From NCBI GenBank assembly GCA_000320605.2, contig KB445798.1, forward strand, positions 40,156 through 104,155: a DNA stretch of 64,000 nt, read 5' to 3'. Position 1 is the stretch's first letter. Each line of letters begins with the position of its first letter. Made by a program: the position numbers and the translations under genes. Positions 61,448 to 64,000 of the stretch are shown in pieces. The notes beneath the pieces are model-generated. The model did no database searches. It was given only the letters and a program-made list of their open reading frames with translations, and was not told the DNA's origin. Origin of the DNA: Gelatoporia subvermispora B (lineage: Eukaryota > Basidiomycota > Agaricomycetes > Polyporales > Gelatoporiaceae).

Positions 61448-62658
61448 GATCAGCCCCAGTCAAAAGCCGCAAAATTTAAATCGAGTTGTAAGTAGTCAAA
61501 TCTAGTACAGACCCATACAACAAGTCAAATCGAGTGAAAACGAGCCAAATCGAATACAGCTGTCAAAAGCTCCCACGGCGTGACCAGACTGATCGCGTCA
61601 TCGGGCGCTTACGTGAGCATAACGCGCAAAGTGCGCACAGTGCAGTGCACAGAGTGCGCAAAGTGTGCATTTTGCACAGTGCACAGTGCACAAAGTGCGC
61701 ACTTTGTGCAGCGCAGAGTTCGCGCTTTGCACACTTTGCACACGTGCGCTGCGCTATATGCACACCTGCAGGTCGCGAGGGATTATGTTAGCACTGCTCT
61801 TCATCTCGTTCTGGCGATGACCTCATAGTCTCATACGCCGATTCCCTCCCTGTCCTGGTCGCCACTTAAAAGCAGGGTCTGTCTCGTCGTCGACTCTATC
61901 GTTCTTTCCCTCTTGCCTTTGACCCACTCAACTCATCCACAATAGCACTGATGCTTCTTCATTCTAGCCAGTCCCCGGATGCTTCTCTGTATACAGTAGA
62001 GCGTGAGTGATCCTCACCACCTTTGCTTGCTGTTCTCACGCAAAGTGACTAGGCCTTACGCAGCGTACGCAAATTTTCCCCGGTATAACTAGAGCTCGTA
62101 CTCAAGTGCTGCAGATGCTGGGTATGCATATACACCTCATGTTACAGACTGCTAACTGATCAATGACGTACTAGGAAGGCGAGTGGTCGGAAGCTAAGCA
62201 AGGGTACGAGAGGGAGATACAAGGGCGGTGGACTGAAGCCTAGGGCAGATGAGCGGTGGGTGGGCTTGCCATGGGCGGCAGATGGGCTCGCGACGGGCGG
62301 TGGGCACTACTATGTAGCGAGCAGCGGGGGCGGGCTCGAGGACGGGATAATCACGTGTAAAGTCGGATGAGAACGAATAGAACGAGTTAATTCTAGCCAA
62401 ATCGAGTCAGATCGAGTGCAGCGAGCACTACATGAGTATCATGAGCAGAGCATTGGACAATTGGAATTTACTCGACTGGAGTTAGATAGTACTCGATTCA
62501 TTAGATGGTACTCGAAAGTACTAGATTTGACTAGGTAACTATCTATTTAAATTGAGTATAGTCCCGCGAGAGACGAATTAAATCTATTATGTCAAATAAC
62601 TAGATCTGACTAGGTCTAACTCGATTTAAATTTTGCGGCTTTTGACTGGGGATCAGCA
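61448..62658. mobile_element. Non-autonomous DNA transposon, 33-bp perfect TIRs, 7-bp target duplication
   Basis: 61455-61487 and 62619-62651 are perfect 33-bp inverted repeats (outer ends CCCAGTCAAAAGCCGC and GCGGCTTTTGACTGGG). They are bounded by the direct repeat GATCAGC at 61448-61454 and 62652-62658, a clean target-site duplication. The subterminal regions carry many TCAAATCGAG/CTCGATT-type motifs in both orientations, as in transposase-binding subterminal repeats. The 1.2-kb interior has no transposase frame; instead it contains a GTGCACA/AAAGTGCGCA-rich block (61620-61750). The intact ends and target duplication suggest fairly recent insertion. The superfamily is not certain: 7 bp is unusual, near the 8 bp of hAT. 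Confidence 0.85.
61620..61755. repeat. Dense palindromic GTGCGCA/TGCACA repeat inside the transposon
   Basis: Short units of the type AAAGTGCGCA, GTGCACA and TTTGCACA recur in both orientations. A perfect 24-bp palindrome sits at 61687-61710 (centre GTGCGCAC, arms TGCACAAA). The alternating purine-pyrimidine TGCACA runs could extrude hairpins or cruciforms. Confidence 0.7.
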
Positions 62659-64000
62659 CTCAGTGGTTGTTCAATGATACTCGCTTCTAGAACATCGAAA
62701 GTCAGAAGGCGAAACACGGCGGTCATGTGGGATAGGGGACACACGGACTTGGAGGGCGCCGGATCACGAACCATTTCCTCGCCCATGTACCTCATATGCC
62801 GTGAGCGTACATCTCGCTACGTCTCAGGGTCTGCGTTTGGGTTTCGTTACGCTCACGCTGAGTACATGCCCAGATTTGTAACATCCAGCAGCACTCGTGT
62901 ACAGCATGTTGTACGGACGAGCAACACACCTTCAAGCCTTCCCCGTGATCTCCACCCCCCGTATCATTATCTGCCCCTCTAGGACTCCTTATGTTAGACA
63001 ATGGACTGTGATACAACAGTCCTGGCATCTTTGACTCTTACGCGCAAATCACAGATTGGTTCCCAATTGAGAAATTGCTGCATCGCAGGTTGGATGCGTC
63101 CAAGAGACTTCTACATCCCCCTAGACCTCCATCATGACCAAGTATACTGCCCTTGGGAGTATATCGGTAAAACAATCAGATACATTGGAGCATGCATAGA
63201 TATGGACACATCTGCTGGAGTAGGGAGGGCACGGAGATGCTGGGGCGAGGCAGGAGAGGATTAGTCAGCATCGGGAGGCGAGAGGAGAGGCTTAGTCAGC
63301 ATCGAGAAGTGCGGGCAGATAGATGAGCTAGTTAGGCAGTATGTACGGGACACGATATCACCACGAGGACTCATTGCTGGCAAGACTCAGTGTACAACTG
63401 CTCCATTGTGGTGACAAGAGTGGCTTGCGAGACCAACATGTCGTACAGCAGCACCTCCAGCCAAACTGTCTAGGCTCCCAGTCATCCCACCTGGCCCTTA
63501 CCACGTCATGGAGGGCGACCGACGAGCGATCAGAGACAACCACCAAACTACAACACGCCTATGGGACGAACGCGGACGATACGTCAAGTCGGGGAGTTCT
63601 ATACCGTTGACGACTGATAACACACAACCCCCGTCGCCCTTAGACTCTGATACCCAGACAACCGACACTGTCACAGTTTTTCGAAGCTAAGCGCTTAACC
63701 AGCGCTAGAGCAGTGGCAGGCAGTGTGTGTTCCATTCTCAGAACAGTGACGAGTTAGCTGGTAGTGGCTGCCTGCGTGGCTCCAGGCTAGTCACGTGACA
63801 TAGCAGGCACGTGATGCGCACATGTGCAGGTGTCCCAGAGTCACATGTCCCAGTCCAGGTCTGGCTAGGCATGGCTAGGTCTAGAAGGAGTCTAGAAGCG
63901 ACAGGAAGGTGCTGGAAGGTGCTAGAACCATCTGGAAGGCGAAGGGATCATCTGGAAGGTAGTGGAACCTTCTGGAAAGGTCACAGGATCAGCTCTGGAG
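62659..64000. other. Right-end region without a clear gene
   Basis: A frame at 63440-63690 (+) reads protein-like (LSRLPVIPPGPYHVMEGDRR then AIRDNHQTTTRLWDERGRYV) and ends at a TAA after position 63680, but it has no recognisable family and no secure start. 63240-63310 contains a short direct repeat around TTAGTCAGCATCG. From 63780 onward the DNA is a cluster of CACGTG-type and CTGGAAGGT/CTAGAAG motifs (separate finding). Confidence 0.3.
63876..63985. repeat. Cluster of TCTAGAAG / TCTGGAAGG motifs including a heat-shock-element-like site
   Basis: CTAGAAGG, CTAGAAGC, CTGGAAGGTG, CTAGAACC, CTGGAAGGC, CTGGAAGGT, GTGGAACC and CTGGAAAGG follow each other at 10-20 bp spacing. GAACCTTCTGGAA (63965-63977) is a perfect three-pentamer heat-shock element (nGAAnnTTCnnGAAn). 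Function is unknown; such arrays also occur in retroelement terminal repeats. Confidence 0.55.

Noticed and set aside
63439..63690. Protein-like frame near the right edge, possibly a retroelement Gag fragment
   Set aside because: No secure start, no nucleic-acid-binding knuckle or protease motif; evidence too thin to call.

Overview
The window comes from the nuclear genome of a basidiomycete fungus, most likely an Agaricomycete. The support is dense short GT-AG introns (about 45-85 bp), a DUF6535 membrane protein, basidiomycete-style F-box/LRR genes, degenerate C2H2 factors and roughly 50% GC. I could not place it to species. Many genes exist only as spliced products, so their coordinates come from hand-joined exons in which reading phase, splice sites and family conservation agree.

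Layout. 1-215: last exon of a nuclear-looking protein (+). 2087-9169, 22196-29272 and 29917-36948: three full-length ABCC/MRP-type ABC transporter paralogues (+), each with about 40 introns. Between the first two lie an ICMT-family methyltransferase (11712-12697, -), a DUF6535 protein (16513-19143, +) and ULA1/APPBP1, the regulatory subunit of the NEDD8-activating enzyme (19369-21432, -). From 39 to 48 kb: a C2H2 factor (-), an APH/kinase-like protein (+), a second C2H2 factor (-), the tiny TFIIH subunit TFB5 (-) and ribose-5-phosphate isomerase (+). From 49 to 53 kb: one intact F-box/LRR gene and two decayed relatives (-). 53886-55153: a Zn2Cys6-like factor (-). From 57 to 61 kb: a divergent pair of paralogous small genes. 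61455-62651: a non-autonomous DNA transposon. The last 1.3 kb has no recognisable gene.

The most unusual item is the gene at 59389-61032. Fourteen consecutive internal microexons of 18-30 nt, every one a multiple of three and every one bounded by phase-1 introns, encode a Pro/Cys repeat (P-P-x-C-P-P type). The repeat sits in front of a C-terminal domain shared with a divergently transcribed neighbour (57323-57640) that lacks the array. All introns have one phase, so any set of repeats could be skipped without a frameshift. The design resembles the microexon genes (MEGs) of parasitic flatworms, here in a fungus.

Microexons recur elsewhere. The three ABC genes carry conserved 7-, 13-, 15- and 23-nt exons over the linker, signature, D-loop and Walker A regions, and TFB5 has a 16-nt internal exon. 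The genes do not form an obvious pathway cluster. The transporter triplet and the small-gene pair are local duplications, and the rest are housekeeping or regulatory genes.
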